A stretch of DNA of 11,992 bases from Parcubacteria group bacterium GW2011_GWD2_43_10 (GCA_000995845.1 LCEZ01000013.1:1-11992); one strand, 5' to 3'. Positions 1 through 5,994 are shown, numbered from the stretch's first letter. The notes: generated from the letters alone by a model not told the origin. Made by a program: numbers and translations.

Positions 1-43
1 TGTCAGCAATTTTCTCCAGCTGCTTAACGTTTTTTATCTGCAT
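1..43 (-). CDS. 5' end of an unidentified gene, cut by the window edge
   Basis: An ATG at 43-41 opens a frame that stays open to the window edge and gives MQIKNVKQLEKIAD. A purine-rich SD-like stretch (AAGGGAG) lies about five bases upstream, and a plausible promoter lies before that at 92-63. This is one of the few starts in the window with a recognisable ribosome binding site, which is the main reason to believe it. Fourteen residues are too few to assign a family. The gene lies on the same strand as, and 113 bases downstream of, the YerC-like regulator. Confidence 0.5.
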   Translation of the reverse strand, partial: MQIKNVKQLEKIAD

Positions 44-62
44 AATTCTCCCTTTTATTTTG

Positions 63-92
63 TTTATATTATGTGAATTATTTAATTTTCAA
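63..92 (-). promoter_or_regulatory. Candidate promoter for the partial gene at the left edge
   Basis: On the minus strand TTGAAA (92-87) and TATAAA (68-63) are separated by 18 bases, each one mismatch from the sigma-70 consensus. Transcription would start near 56 and leave about 13 bases of leader containing the AAGGGAG ribosome binding site. The surroundings are very AT-rich, so chance matches are easy; this is a prediction only. Confidence 0.4.
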
Positions 93-103
93 AGAACAAC
101 AAT

Positions 104-121
104 CCCTCTCATAGGAGAGGG
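104..121 (-). terminator. Perfect 7-bp hairpin after the YerC-like gene, possible terminator
   Basis: CCCTCTC (104-110) and GAGAGGG (115-121) form a perfect GC-rich stem around a four-base loop, 36 bases after the stop of the minus-strand regulator. On the minus strand it is followed by a T-rich but interrupted stretch (ATTGTTGTTCTTTG), so as an intrinsic terminator it is imperfect. Its position between two minus-strand genes, the second with its own promoter, supports the role. Confidence 0.4.
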
Positions 122-156
122 GCTAGAGATACTACTAATTAAAAACGCAGCATCAC

Positions 157-483
157 TCACCGCTCTCCACGAGTGTGAACGGCATGATGCATTAAACCTA
201 AGCGTTGCAAAATTAATTTATATCCATCCATGCCACGCCACAACCATTGGGCTACACGAGCTACCGTAGTTGTACTCATGCCTAAACGGCTGGCAATTTC
301 ACGATAATCAACATCACGAGCCAGTAACTTAGCCGCCTGAAATCTATCAGCCATATCAACTATTTCCTCCGGCGTGCAAAGATCACGAAAGAAACGGCGG
401 CATTCGGCCACAGTATTAAGCTTCAAGATGGCTGCATATAGCTCATCAGCTTCTTTGCTATTCCATTTTTTCCCTCGTTTCAT
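157..483 (-). CDS. YerC/YecD-type TrpR-family regulator
   Basis: This 108-residue protein matches the YerC/YecD branch of the Trp repressor superfamily, small all-helical DNA-binding proteins. The family signature is visible: a leading SKEADEL helix, then the block around residues 23-47 with AECRRFFRDLCTPEEI and MADR, then a helix-turn-helix at about 59-81 (DYREIASRLGMSTTTVARV). The length is normal for the family. Canonical TrpR senses tryptophan, but the ligand and targets of YerC-type proteins are not established. The start is set by agreement with the family N-terminus. No SD precedes the ATG; a perfect TATAAT lies only four bases upstream. The gene is divergent from glyA, so it could act on the shared 141-base spacer, but that is inference from position. 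Confidence 0.88.
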   Translation of the reverse strand: MKRGKKWNSKEADELYAAILKLNTVAECRRFFRDLCTPEEIVDMADRFQAAKLLARDVDYREIASRLGMSTTTVARVAQWLWRGMDGYKLILQRLGLMHHAVHTRGER

Positions 484-487
484 AAAG

Positions 488-548
488 ATTATATATTATT
501 TCTGTTATATTGTGTTAATACATTAATACAAGATATAATAATAGTCAA
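488..548 (-). promoter_or_regulatory. Candidate promoters for the YerC-like gene
   Basis: Two overlapping possibilities exist on the minus strand. TTGACT (548-543) with a 17-base spacer reaches a poor -10, TAATGT (525-520), giving a leader of roughly 30 bases. Alternatively TTAACA (518-513) and a perfect TATAAT (493-488), with a long 19-base spacer, put the start of transcription at or beside the ATG at 483, giving a leaderless mRNA. The absence of an SD favours the second. Confidence 0.4.
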
Positions 549-586
549 GGGTTAGGATGTGGATAACTTAATTCAACCAAATTAAT

Positions 587-615
587 TAGACAAAAAACGC
601 TTGTATAGCTACTAT
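587..615 (+). promoter_or_regulatory. Candidate glyA promoter giving a near-leaderless mRNA
   Basis: TAGACA (587-592, five of six matches to TTGACA) and TACTAT (610-615, four of six matches to TATAAT) are separated by exactly 17 bases. Transcription would begin near 620-622, three to five bases before the ATG at 625, leaving no room for an SD. The match and spacing are reasonable for an AT-rich genome; it is untested. Confidence 0.45.
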
Positions 616-624
616 TTAAACGTT

Positions 625-1914
625 ATGAGCCAACCTCTGTCACAACTAGACCCGGAGATCAATAGCTTAATTGCCGAAGAATTAGAGCGGCAACGTCAAG
701 GCTTGGAAATGATCCCATCAGAAAACTTCACCTCACCGGCGGTGATGGCAGCCTTAGGCTCTATTTTGACTAATAAATATTCCGAAGGGTACCCGGGCAA
801 ACGCTATTACGGCGGCAATAAGTACATTGATGCCATTGAAAATATAGCTCGCGAGCGCGCCCGGAAACTTTTTGGTGTGGAGCATGCTAATGTTCAGCCT
901 TATTCTGGCTCACCGGCTAATCAAGCGGTAATGTTTGCATTGCTAAAACCTGGCGACACTATCTTAGGTATGGAGCTGGCCCAGGGTGGACACTTGACCC
1001 ATGGTTACAAACTTAGCTTTTCTGGTCGCTATTACCGGGCGGTAAATTACGGCGTTGATAAAAAAACTCACTTACTTGATTATGAGGCTATTAGAAAAAT
1101 AGCAATCCAGGAAAAACCAAAATTAATAGTTTGCGGGGCTACAGCTTATCCAAGGCTGATTGATTTTGCCGCCTTTCGTAAGATCGCCGACGAGGCTCAG
1201 GCATATTTGTTGGCGGATATCTCCCATATTGCCGGCTTGGTAATTGCCGGTGTTCATCCATCGCCGGTGCCTTATGCCGACGTTATAACCACCACTACCC
1301 ACAAAACCCTGCGCGGCCCACGGGGCGCCATGATACTGGTGCCTAAAATAGCCGATCGCTGGCATGATATCCACCACGCCACAAGTAAAAAGAACTTGGC
1401 TGAAATGATCGACAGCGCCATTATCCCTGGCCTCCAGGGCGGTCCGCACAATCACCAAACCGCCGCCATCGCCGTAGCTTTAAAAGAAGCGGCCACGCCT
1501 CAGTTCGCTGACTACGGCAAAGCGGTGGTGGCTAATGCCCAAGCCCTAGCTACTGCCTTGACTGAACGAGGCTTGGCTTTGTCTACTGGCGGTACAGACA
1601 ACCACTTAATTTTGATTGATTTAGCTCCCCAAGGTATTACTGGCAAAGAAGCTGAAAATGTTTTGGATAGCATTGATATTACAGTAAATAAAAACTTGGT
1701 GCCTTATGACCCTAAGCCACCGTTGGATCCATCTGGTATTCGTTTAGGCACACCGGCACTAACCAGCCGAGGATTTACCACCGAAGATATGAGCCAGGTG
1801 GGCAATATTATAGCTGATGTTTTGCTTCAGCCTAAAAATGAGGAGGTTTTAGCCAGCGCCCGTGTTCAAGTCAAAAAACTTACCCAACAACACCCTCTGT
1901 ACCCAGAACTTTAA
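625..1914 (+). CDS. glyA: Serine hydroxymethyltransferase
   Basis: GlyA interconverts serine plus tetrahydrofolate with glycine plus 5,10-methylene-tetrahydrofolate, using pyridoxal phosphate (PLP) in the cytoplasm. It is the main entry of one-carbon units into folate metabolism. The 429-residue product has the usual length and motifs: PSENFTSPAV at residues 31-40, KYSEGYPGKRYYGG at 51-64, and the PLP-binding lysine K227 in TTTTHKTLRGPRG. Further on are PGLQGGPHNH at 268-277, ITVNKN at 352-357 and SGIRLGTPALTSRG at 370-383. An in-frame TTG 24 bases upstream (601) would add eight residues, but it lies within the predicted promoter, so ATG 625 is preferred. No SD is present. folD begins one base after the stop, a coupled pair acting on the same folate intermediate. 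Confidence 0.97.
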   Translation: MSQPLSQLDPEINSLIAEELERQRQGLEMIPSENFTSPAVMAALGSILTNKYSEGYPGKRYYGGNKYIDAIENIARERARKLFGVEHANVQPYSGSPANQAVMFALLKPGDTILGMELAQGGHLTHGYKLSFSGRYYRAVNYGVDKKTHLLDYEAIRKIAIQEKPKLIVCGATAYPRLIDFAAFRKIADEAQAYLLADISHIAGLVIAGVHPSPVPYADVITTTTHKTLRGPRGAMILVPKIADRWHDIHHATSKKNLAEMIDSAIIPGLQGGPHNHQTAAIAVALKEAATPQFADYGKAVVANAQALATALTERGLALSTGGTDNHLILIDLAPQGITGKEAENVLDSIDITVNKNLVPYDPKPPLDPSGIRLGTPALTSRGFTTEDMSQVGNIIADVLLQPKNEEVLASARVQVKKLTQQHPLYPEL

Positions 1915-1915
1915 T

Positions 1916-2752
1916 ATGCCAACAATACTAAACGGACGCGATCTAGCCGCTAGTTTAAGAGCTGAACTTAAAAATAAAGTAGCTGAACTTAACCTTACCC
2001 CGCGTTTAGGTGTTATTTTAGTGGGTGATGATCCGGCTTCGCATCTTTATGTGGCGCTTAAAGAAAAAGCAGCTAAAGAAGTTGGCATAGGTGTAGAAAA
2101 AATATTGTTACCCAATTCCGCCGCCAAAGAAGATATAATTGCCAAAGTTGAATTTTTTAATAACCGCCCGGATATTCATGGCATTTTAATTCAACTCCCC
2201 TTACCACCTCAACTTAATGAACATGAGATAATTTCCGCCATGAACCCAGAGAAAGATGCTGATGGTTTTCATCCGCATAATTTAACCAATCTGCAAAACA
2301 ACCAGACAGCCGTGATCCCTGGAGTTACGGCTGGCATCATAAAATTAATTGAACTCTCTGGCCAAACTCTGGCGCAAAAACAAGCCTGCCTCATAGTTAA
2401 TAGCGACGAATTTGCCCTGCCTTTAAAAAAATTACTGCAAGATAGGGTGGCTAAAGTAAATATTATACATACCCCCGAGCCTAAAGACCTACAAGTAGCT
2501 GACATTGTGGTAGTAGCCTTAGGACAACCACAAATTATCAAGGGCGAGTTTATAAAAGATGGAGCAGTTTTAATTGACGTTGGTACAACTAAAGTTAATG
2601 GCAAAGTAATGGGTGATGTTGATGCTACTAGTTTAGCTAATCGCGATGTTTATCTAACACCTGTACCTGGGGGGGTTGGCCCTATGACCGTAGTCATGCT
2701 GCTGTGGAATGTTTATCATTTGGCTCGCCAGCTCGCGGAAAAAACGGTATAA
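1916..2752 (+). CDS. folD: FolD: methylene-THF dehydrogenase / methenyl-THF cyclohydrolase with an atypical cofactor loop
   Basis: FolD oxidises 5,10-methylene-THF with NADP and hydrolyses the product to 10-formyl-THF. The 278-residue protein keeps the catalytic set: SHLYVALKEK (Y45, K49), QLPLP (Q93), KDADGFHP (D116), and the C-terminal TPVPGGVGPMTVVMLLWN at about 248-265. The nucleotide-binding part is unusual. The usual PCTP.G segment reads VIPGVTAG (133-140), and the usual G.S..VG.P loop reads VNSDEFALP (161-169), so both loop glycines are replaced (V161, A167). The dehydrogenase step may therefore be weakened or use the cofactor differently; that is inference. ATG 1916 lies one base after the glyA stop. 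An upstream GTG at 1862 overlaps glyA and gives a non-family extension, so it was rejected. Confidence 0.94.
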   Translation: MPTILNGRDLAASLRAELKNKVAELNLTPRLGVILVGDDPASHLYVALKEKAAKEVGIGVEKILLPNSAAKEDIIAKVEFFNNRPDIHGILIQLPLPPQLNEHEIISAMNPEKDADGFHPHNLTNLQNNQTAVIPGVTAGIIKLIELSGQTLAQKQACLIVNSDEFALPLKKLLQDRVAKVNIIHTPEPKDLQVADIVVVALGQPQIIKGEFIKDGAVLIDVGTTKVNGKVMGDVDATSLANRDVYLTPVPGGVGPMTVVMLLWNVYHLARQLAEKTV

Positions 2753-2753
2753 T
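2725..2753 (+). promoter_or_regulatory. Candidate promoter for the small membrane protein gene
   Basis: A perfect TATAAT (2748-2753) overlaps the folD stop codon. A weak -35, TCGCCA (2725-2730), lies 17 bases upstream. Transcription would start near 2760, giving the next gene a leader of about 17 bases without an SD. Read-through from glyA-folD is equally possible. Confidence 0.4.
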
Positions 2754-2776
2754 ATAAATAAGTGTAATCAATTTTT

Positions 2777-3286
2777 ATGCCAATTAATTTAAATTTGGAA
2801 CCTCAATCCAATATCGGCCAAGTGCTGCTACGCTGGAATTTTATGGAATTTAAGCAGATTCACCGGCCCAGAGCCTGGTGGATTACCGCTGGCATAATAA
2901 CTGGGGTTTTAGTAATTTATTCAGTGTTTACTGGAAATTTTTTGTTCGCCTTAATAATTCTCATAATCGCTATTTTGCTTATTAATGAATTCCGCCGTTC
3001 GCCCCGGCGCTTGGAATGCCAAATTACCAATAACGGCCTGGCAGTTGGGAAAAAATTTTGGCGCTATAACGAAATTGAAAATTATTGGATAGCTTATCAT
3101 CCGCCCGAAGTCACTAACCTTTATTTTTCTCCAAAAAATCCGCTGGATCCACGCGTGCCAGTACACATTAGTAATATCAATCCTTTAAGAGTACGCAAAT
3201 TGCTTAATAAATATTTGGAAGAAGATTTATCACGCGAAGATGTGCCGACCTCAGAAGCTTTAACGCGCTTGCTTAAACTGCAATAA
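2777..3286 (+). CDS. Small membrane protein: two helices plus PH-like soluble domain, function unknown
   Basis: The 169-residue product has a charged N-terminal stretch, two adjacent hydrophobic segments (about 35-52 and 53-70, a hairpin in the membrane), an RRSPRR turn, then a soluble part from about residue 78. The soluble part alternates beta-like strands (LECQITNNGLAV, KKFWRYNEIENYWIAY) and ends in a helix with NPLRVRKLLNKYL (135-146). This resembles small bacterial PH-like membrane proteins, and I recognise the arrangement only at that level. The arginines around 73-78 suggest the soluble part faces the cytoplasm. It lies 24 bases after folD but shows no metabolic link to it. No catalytic motif is visible. 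Confidence 0.75.
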   Translation: MPINLNLEPQSNIGQVLLRWNFMEFKQIHRPRAWWITAGIITGVLVIYSVFTGNFLFALIILIIAILLINEFRRSPRRLECQITNNGLAVGKKFWRYNEIENYWIAYHPPEVTNLYFSPKNPLDPRVPVHISNINPLRVRKLLNKYLEEDLSREDVPTSEALTRLLKLQ

Positions 3287-3346
3287 CTCTTGATAAAAGT
3301 TTGCCCCTACTTTATGATGAGGTGGCTTAATGTTTAAGTTTTATCC

Positions 3347-3389
3347 TGCCCTCGTAGTTTCACCCTACGAATGATCTCCCGAAGGGATG
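3347..3389. repeat. Two small hairpins and a 13-base copy of the tRNA 5' end
   Basis: The 13 bases at 3347-3359 (TGCCCTCGTAGTT) are repeated exactly at 3448-3460, where they form the 5' end of tRNA-Arg. Here they run into a hairpin with 6-bp arms TCGTAG/CTACGA (3352-3357 and 3365-3370), followed by a second one, TCCC/GGGA (3377-3380 and 3384-3387). No tRNA can be folded. It could be a remnant of a duplicated tRNA, part of an untranslated leader, or a 3' end signal for the upstream gene; there is no T run on either side. The rest of 3287-3431 shows nothing I can name. Confidence 0.4.
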
Positions 3390-3408
3390 ACAATGGATAT
3401 TAATCACA

Positions 3409-3437
3409 TTAAATAAACCTGTTTTTATAAATATAGT
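3409..3437 (+). promoter_or_regulatory. Candidate promoter of tRNA-Arg
   Basis: TATAGT (3432-3437) is a good -10, placing the transcription start near 3444, about five bases before the mature tRNA 5' end. The -35 at 3409-3414 (TTAAAT) is weak, with 17-base spacing. The position relative to the tRNA is the main support. Confidence 0.45.
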
Positions 3438-3448
3438 CTCTTGTACTT

Positions 3449-3523
3449 GCCCTCGTAGTTCAATGGATAGAATGCGAGCTTGCGGAGCTTGTGATGCAGG
3501 TTCGATTCCTGCCGGGGGCACCA
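3449..3523 (+). tRNA. tRNA-Arg, anticodon GCG, with encoded CCA
   Basis: A full cloverleaf can be drawn. The acceptor stem is GCCCTCG (3449-3455) with CGGGGGC (3513-3519), containing one wobble pair. The D stem is GTTC/GAAT. The anticodon stem is CGAGC/GCTTG (3475-3479 and 3487-3491) around the loop TTGCGGA. The variable loop has four bases, and the T arm is GCAGG TTCGATT CCTGC. The discriminator is A3520, and CCA (3521-3523) is encoded. The anticodon at 3482-3484 is GCG, which reads the arginine codons CGC and CGU. Most bacteria instead use an ACG anticodon edited to inosine by TadA, so this choice is unusual. A dedicated terminator follows directly. Confidence 0.95.
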
Positions 3524-3531
3524 GACTGACC

Positions 3532-3558
3532 AATCCACTACTTAGGGAGTGGATTTTT
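3532..3558 (+). terminator. Intrinsic terminator of tRNA-Arg
   Basis: AATCCACT (3532-3539) pairs perfectly with AGTGGATT (3548-3555) around an eight-base loop, and the stem runs into five T residues (3554-3558). It starts nine bases after the tRNA CCA. A GTG in frame with recG (3549) lies inside this structure, an argument for the later recG start. Confidence 0.85.
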
Positions 3559-3572
3559 CGTTTAACGCGAGC

Positions 3573-3578
3573 AATAAT
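3573..3578 (+). promoter_or_regulatory. Possible -10 box giving leaderless recG mRNA
   Basis: AATAAT (3573-3578, five of six matches to TATAAT) stands six bases before the recG ATG at 3585, the spacing expected for a leaderless transcript. No convincing -35 is seen in the preceding tRNA terminator. A promoter here is likely because the terminator should stop upstream transcription, but this box is a weak call. Confidence 0.3.
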
Positions 3579-3584
3579 GAATAT

Positions 3585-5636
3585 ATGCTAAGTTTACAAA
3601 GCAACCTTACTGAAATGAAAGGAGTTGGGCCCACTTTAGCAAAGCGTTTAGCTAAACTTGGTCTTATTGCTGTTAATGATCTAGTAAACCATTTTCCCTC
3701 CCGTTATGAGGACTTCTCACACTTAGTCAGTATTAATAAATTAAAAGTCGGTGAACGGGTTACTATTAAAGGCAAAGTCCAGCTTATTAATACTAGGCGC
3801 TCCTGGAAACGCCGACTGACCATAACTGAAGCACTAATTAAAGATAGTACTGGCTCTGTAAAGGCCGTTTGGTTTAATCAGCCATATTTAACTAATACTA
3901 TTAAACCGGGCACTGAAGTCATGCTAGCCGGCATCTTAGCCGCTGGTAGCTATGGCTTACAATTGGAGCATCCTGTTATTGAACCGGTCGCCCGTGGCGG
4001 CATTCATACTGGCCGATTAGTTCCCATATACCCATCAACCAGCCAATTAACCCAGCGCCTGATTAGGAACTTAATTGCTCGGGTTTTGCCTCAGGTTCAA
4101 CTAATTAAAGAATATCTGCCAACGGAAATTTTAAAAAAGTTTAATCTGCCTAAATTAAACCGAGCGGTTTATGATCTCCATTTTCCAAGCTCTATTGAAG
4201 AGCTCACCATTGCTCGTCGACGCGTAACTTTTGACGAACTTTTAACAATCCATCTAAAAAGTCTGCTGGCGCGTCAAACTCTGGAAAATAATCAAGCCAC
4301 CCCTATTCCTTTTGCGGAAAGCACTAAGACGCTAGTTAAGTCATTACCCTGGCTATTAACTAACGATCAAAAAATCGCGGCCTGGGAGATCATAAAAGAC
4401 CTAGGTAAGCAACGGCCAATGTACCGCTTATTACAAGGCGATGTTGGTTCAGGCAAAACCGTGGTCGCCGGGCTGGCTTGTTTTAATTGTATAAAAACAA
4501 ATCTACAAGCAGCGATTCTGGCACCCACTGAAATCTTGGCCCAACAGCATTGGCATACAATTACTAATTTGCTTAAGCCTCATAAGATAACTTGCGCTTT
4601 GTTGACCCGGGGTCAATCTGCCACCAGTGACACCGCCAGTACCACAGCGAGTAGGGTTAAACAACGATTGAAGTCAGGTGAGATTGATTTGGTTATCGGC
4701 ACGCATGCCCTCCTGCAGTCTGATGTAGATTTTAAAAAACTCGGCCTGGTGGTTATTGATGAGCAACACCGCTTTGGCGTGGAACAAAGGCAAGCTATCA
4801 TAGCTAATCGCCAGTCGGCGCCCCATCTGCTTTCCATGACAGCTACGCCCATACCCCGCTCGCTGGCACTAACACTTTACGGCGATTTGGATATTTCATT
4901 TATAAAAACCATGCCCCTGGGACGCCAACCTATAACTACCAAACTTATTAAACCTGGGGAACGCGCCTCTGCTTACAATCTTATTCGCCAAGAAATTAAT
5001 AAAGGCAACAGAGTTTTTATTATTTGCCCACTAATTGAAGAATCGGATACCCTAGGAGTAAAAGCCGTCACTACTGAACAGGCTCGGCTACAGCAAGAAA
5101 TTTTCCCGGGTATTAAAATCGGGCTGTTGCACGGCAAATTAAAAGGCCAAGAAAAAACTAAAGTAATGGCTGATTTTAAAAATGGTAGGTCGCCTATTTT
5201 GGTATCCACCTCTATAGTTGAAGTCGGTGTTGATGTGCCCGAAGCTACAATAATGGTTATTGAGGGAGCAGAAAGGTTTGGCTTGGCTCAACTGCACCAA
5301 TTTCGCGGCCGGGTAGGCCGTTCCGAGCGCCCAAGTTATTGCCTGCTTATGACTGACAGTACCACTCCCCGCGGTTTGGAGCGCTTGCAAGCTATGACTA
5401 AATTCCAAAGCGGTTTTGACTTGGCAGAATTTGACTTAGACCACCGCGGCCCAGGTGATTTATTAGGTGAAGTTCAGTCTGGCTGGCTTAAACTTAGATT
5501 TGCTGAACTAGCTAATACTGAATTACTTAAAACTGTACGTGAAGCTGGCAAACTACTGATGGCTATGGATAACACTTTAAAACACTGGCCAACCTTACAA
5601 GCTAAAGTTAGCCAGGAATCGTTTCATCCAGAGTAA
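3585..5636 (+). CDS. recG: ATP-dependent DNA helicase RecG
   Basis: RecG is a superfamily 2 translocase that remodels stalled replication forks and branch-migrates Holliday junctions. Domains in order: a helix-hairpin-helix-like start (LTEMKGVGPTLAKRLAKLGL, residues 8-27); the OB-fold wedge domain around 50-140 (KVGERVTIKGKV, then AVWFNQPYL); and the helicase core. Core motifs are Walker A GDVGSGKT (285-292), the DEQH box (392-395) within VVIDEQHRFGVEQR, SMTATPIPRSLALT (417-430) and QFRGRVGR (572-579). The C-terminal HRGPGDLLGEVQSG (620-633) is typical of RecG. The 683 residues match the usual length. ATG 3585 is chosen because the family starts close to the GVGP motif and the alternative GTG 3549 lies in the tRNA terminator. 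No SD is seen. Confidence 0.97.
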   Translation: MLSLQSNLTEMKGVGPTLAKRLAKLGLIAVNDLVNHFPSRYEDFSHLVSINKLKVGERVTIKGKVQLINTRRSWKRRLTITEALIKDSTGSVKAVWFNQPYLTNTIKPGTEVMLAGILAAGSYGLQLEHPVIEPVARGGIHTGRLVPIYPSTSQLTQRLIRNLIARVLPQVQLIKEYLPTEILKKFNLPKLNRAVYDLHFPSSIEELTIARRRVTFDELLTIHLKSLLARQTLENNQATPIPFAESTKTLVKSLPWLLTNDQKIAAWEIIKDLGKQRPMYRLLQGDVGSGKTVVAGLACFNCIKTNLQAAILAPTEILAQQHWHTITNLLKPHKITCALLTRGQSATSDTASTTASRVKQRLKSGEIDLVIGTHALLQSDVDFKKLGLVVIDEQHRFGVEQRQAIIANRQSAPHLLSMTATPIPRSLALTLYGDLDISFIKTMPLGRQPITTKLIKPGERASAYNLIRQEINKGNRVFIICPLIEESDTLGVKAVTTEQARLQQEIFPGIKIGLLHGKLKGQEKTKVMADFKNGRSPILVSTSIVEVGVDVPEATIMVIEGAERFGLAQLHQFRGRVGRSERPSYCLLMTDSTTPRGLERLQAMTKFQSGFDLAEFDLDHRGPGDLLGEVQSGWLKLRFAELANTELLKTVREAGKLLMAMDNTLKHWPTLQAKVSQESFHPE

Positions 5637-5649
5637 TCTACTGTAAGTC

Positions 5650-5678
5650 TTGACAAAAATACACTTTAACTCCATAAT
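5650..5678 (+). promoter_or_regulatory. Strong sigma-70-type promoter upstream of the structured RNA
   Basis: A perfect TTGACA (5650-5655), a 17-base spacer and CATAAT (5673-5678, five of six matches) make this the closest match to consensus in the window. Transcription would begin near 5684-5685, only about 48 bases after the recG stop and upstream of the folded segment. A promoter of this strength suits an abundant RNA or a highly expressed gene. Confidence 0.7.
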
Positions 5679-5683
5679 TGACA

Positions 5684-5862
5684 GATCAAAAAGAAAATCC
5701 TTTAAAAATTAAAGCTTAGCCGGAGCGGACACACTTCGCACAAGGTAGTAGGTGGTTTAAGTAGGATTTTGCCGCGGCAAGTAAAATCCGATGGTTCTCC
5801 TCCTCTACCAACAATTGACAGAACCGTGCCCTCCGGCAAAATTTTGCTGGCAATAATCCAGC
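5684..5862 (+). ncRNA. Candidate structured RNA or 5' leader element, family not recognised
   Basis: Starting at the predicted transcription start, this segment can fold extensively. GCCGGAG (5719-5725) pairs with CTCCGGC (5831-5837) as a closing stem. Inside are GGATTTT/AAAATCC (5764-5770 and 5783-5789) and ATGGTTCT/AGAACCGT (5791-5798 and 5820-5827, one wobble). The loop of the latter holds CCTCCTCTACC (5799-5809), which could pair, imperfectly, with GGTAGTAGGTGG (5744-5755) as a pseudoknot. A further hairpin GCTGG/CCAGC (5846-5850 and 5858-5862) follows. No T run ends it, so transcription probably continues into the gene at 5995. I saw no signature of tmRNA, RNase P RNA, SRP RNA or the common riboswitches. 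It could be a new cis-regulatory leader or an independent RNA. The remaining bases 5863-5895 are A-rich with no visible feature. Confidence 0.5.
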
Positions 5863-5907
5863 CACATAAATAACAAATTTCAAAAACAAAAAATCAAGGA
5901 GATTAAC

Positions 5908-5925
5908 ATGCTTAACTCAACTTAA
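5908..5925 (+). CDS. Possible five-codon leader peptide
   Basis: ATG at 5908 reads MLNST and stops at 5923-5925. It is preceded at six-base spacing by AAGGAG (5896-5901), the best SD in the window, where most genuine genes have none. The SD could pair with TCTCCT (5796-5801) in the upstream folded segment, and a long inverted repeat lies just downstream, an arrangement reminiscent of translation-coupled attenuation. No run of a single amino acid is encoded, so no sensed amino acid can be proposed. It may equally be a chance ATG. Confidence 0.3.
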   Translation: MLNST

Positions 5926-5934
5926 TTCATCTTT

Positions 5935-5987
5935 TACCCTTACACTCATAATTCACCACCTATTAATAAAAAACCATCATAAGGGTA
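5935..5987 (+). promoter_or_regulatory. Inverted repeat covering the ribosome binding region of the orphan gene
   Basis: TACCCTTA (5935-5942) and TAAGGGTA (5980-5987) are perfect complements around a 37-base AT-rich loop. The right arm contains AAGGG, the only SD-like stretch before the ATG at 5995. Folding would hide it; a ribosome on the short frame at 5908-5925 could alter the folding. The pairing is seen directly, the control function is inference. Confidence 0.35.
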
Positions 5988-5994
5988 GAATGAA

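Noticed and set aside
60..269. Short plus-strand frame opposite the end of the YerC-like gene
   Set aside because: It overlaps a recognised gene antisense, has no SD and no recognisable product.
601..624. Upstream TTG start for glyA adding eight residues
   Set aside because: It lies within the predicted promoter and before the expected transcription start, and GlyA N-termini normally begin near the ATG at 625.
1862..1915. Upstream GTG start for folD overlapping glyA
   Set aside because: It would add 18 residues encoded inside glyA with no FolD-like sequence; ATG 1916 gives the standard N-terminus.
3549..3584. GTG start for recG
   Set aside because: It lies inside the intrinsic terminator of the tRNA and would not be on a recG transcript; ATG 3585 fits the family.
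5684..5990. tmRNA, RNase P RNA or SRP RNA in the gap after recG
   Set aside because: None of the signature segments of these RNAs is visible (tRNA-like ends and tag frame, the RNase P core, the SRP tetraloop region).
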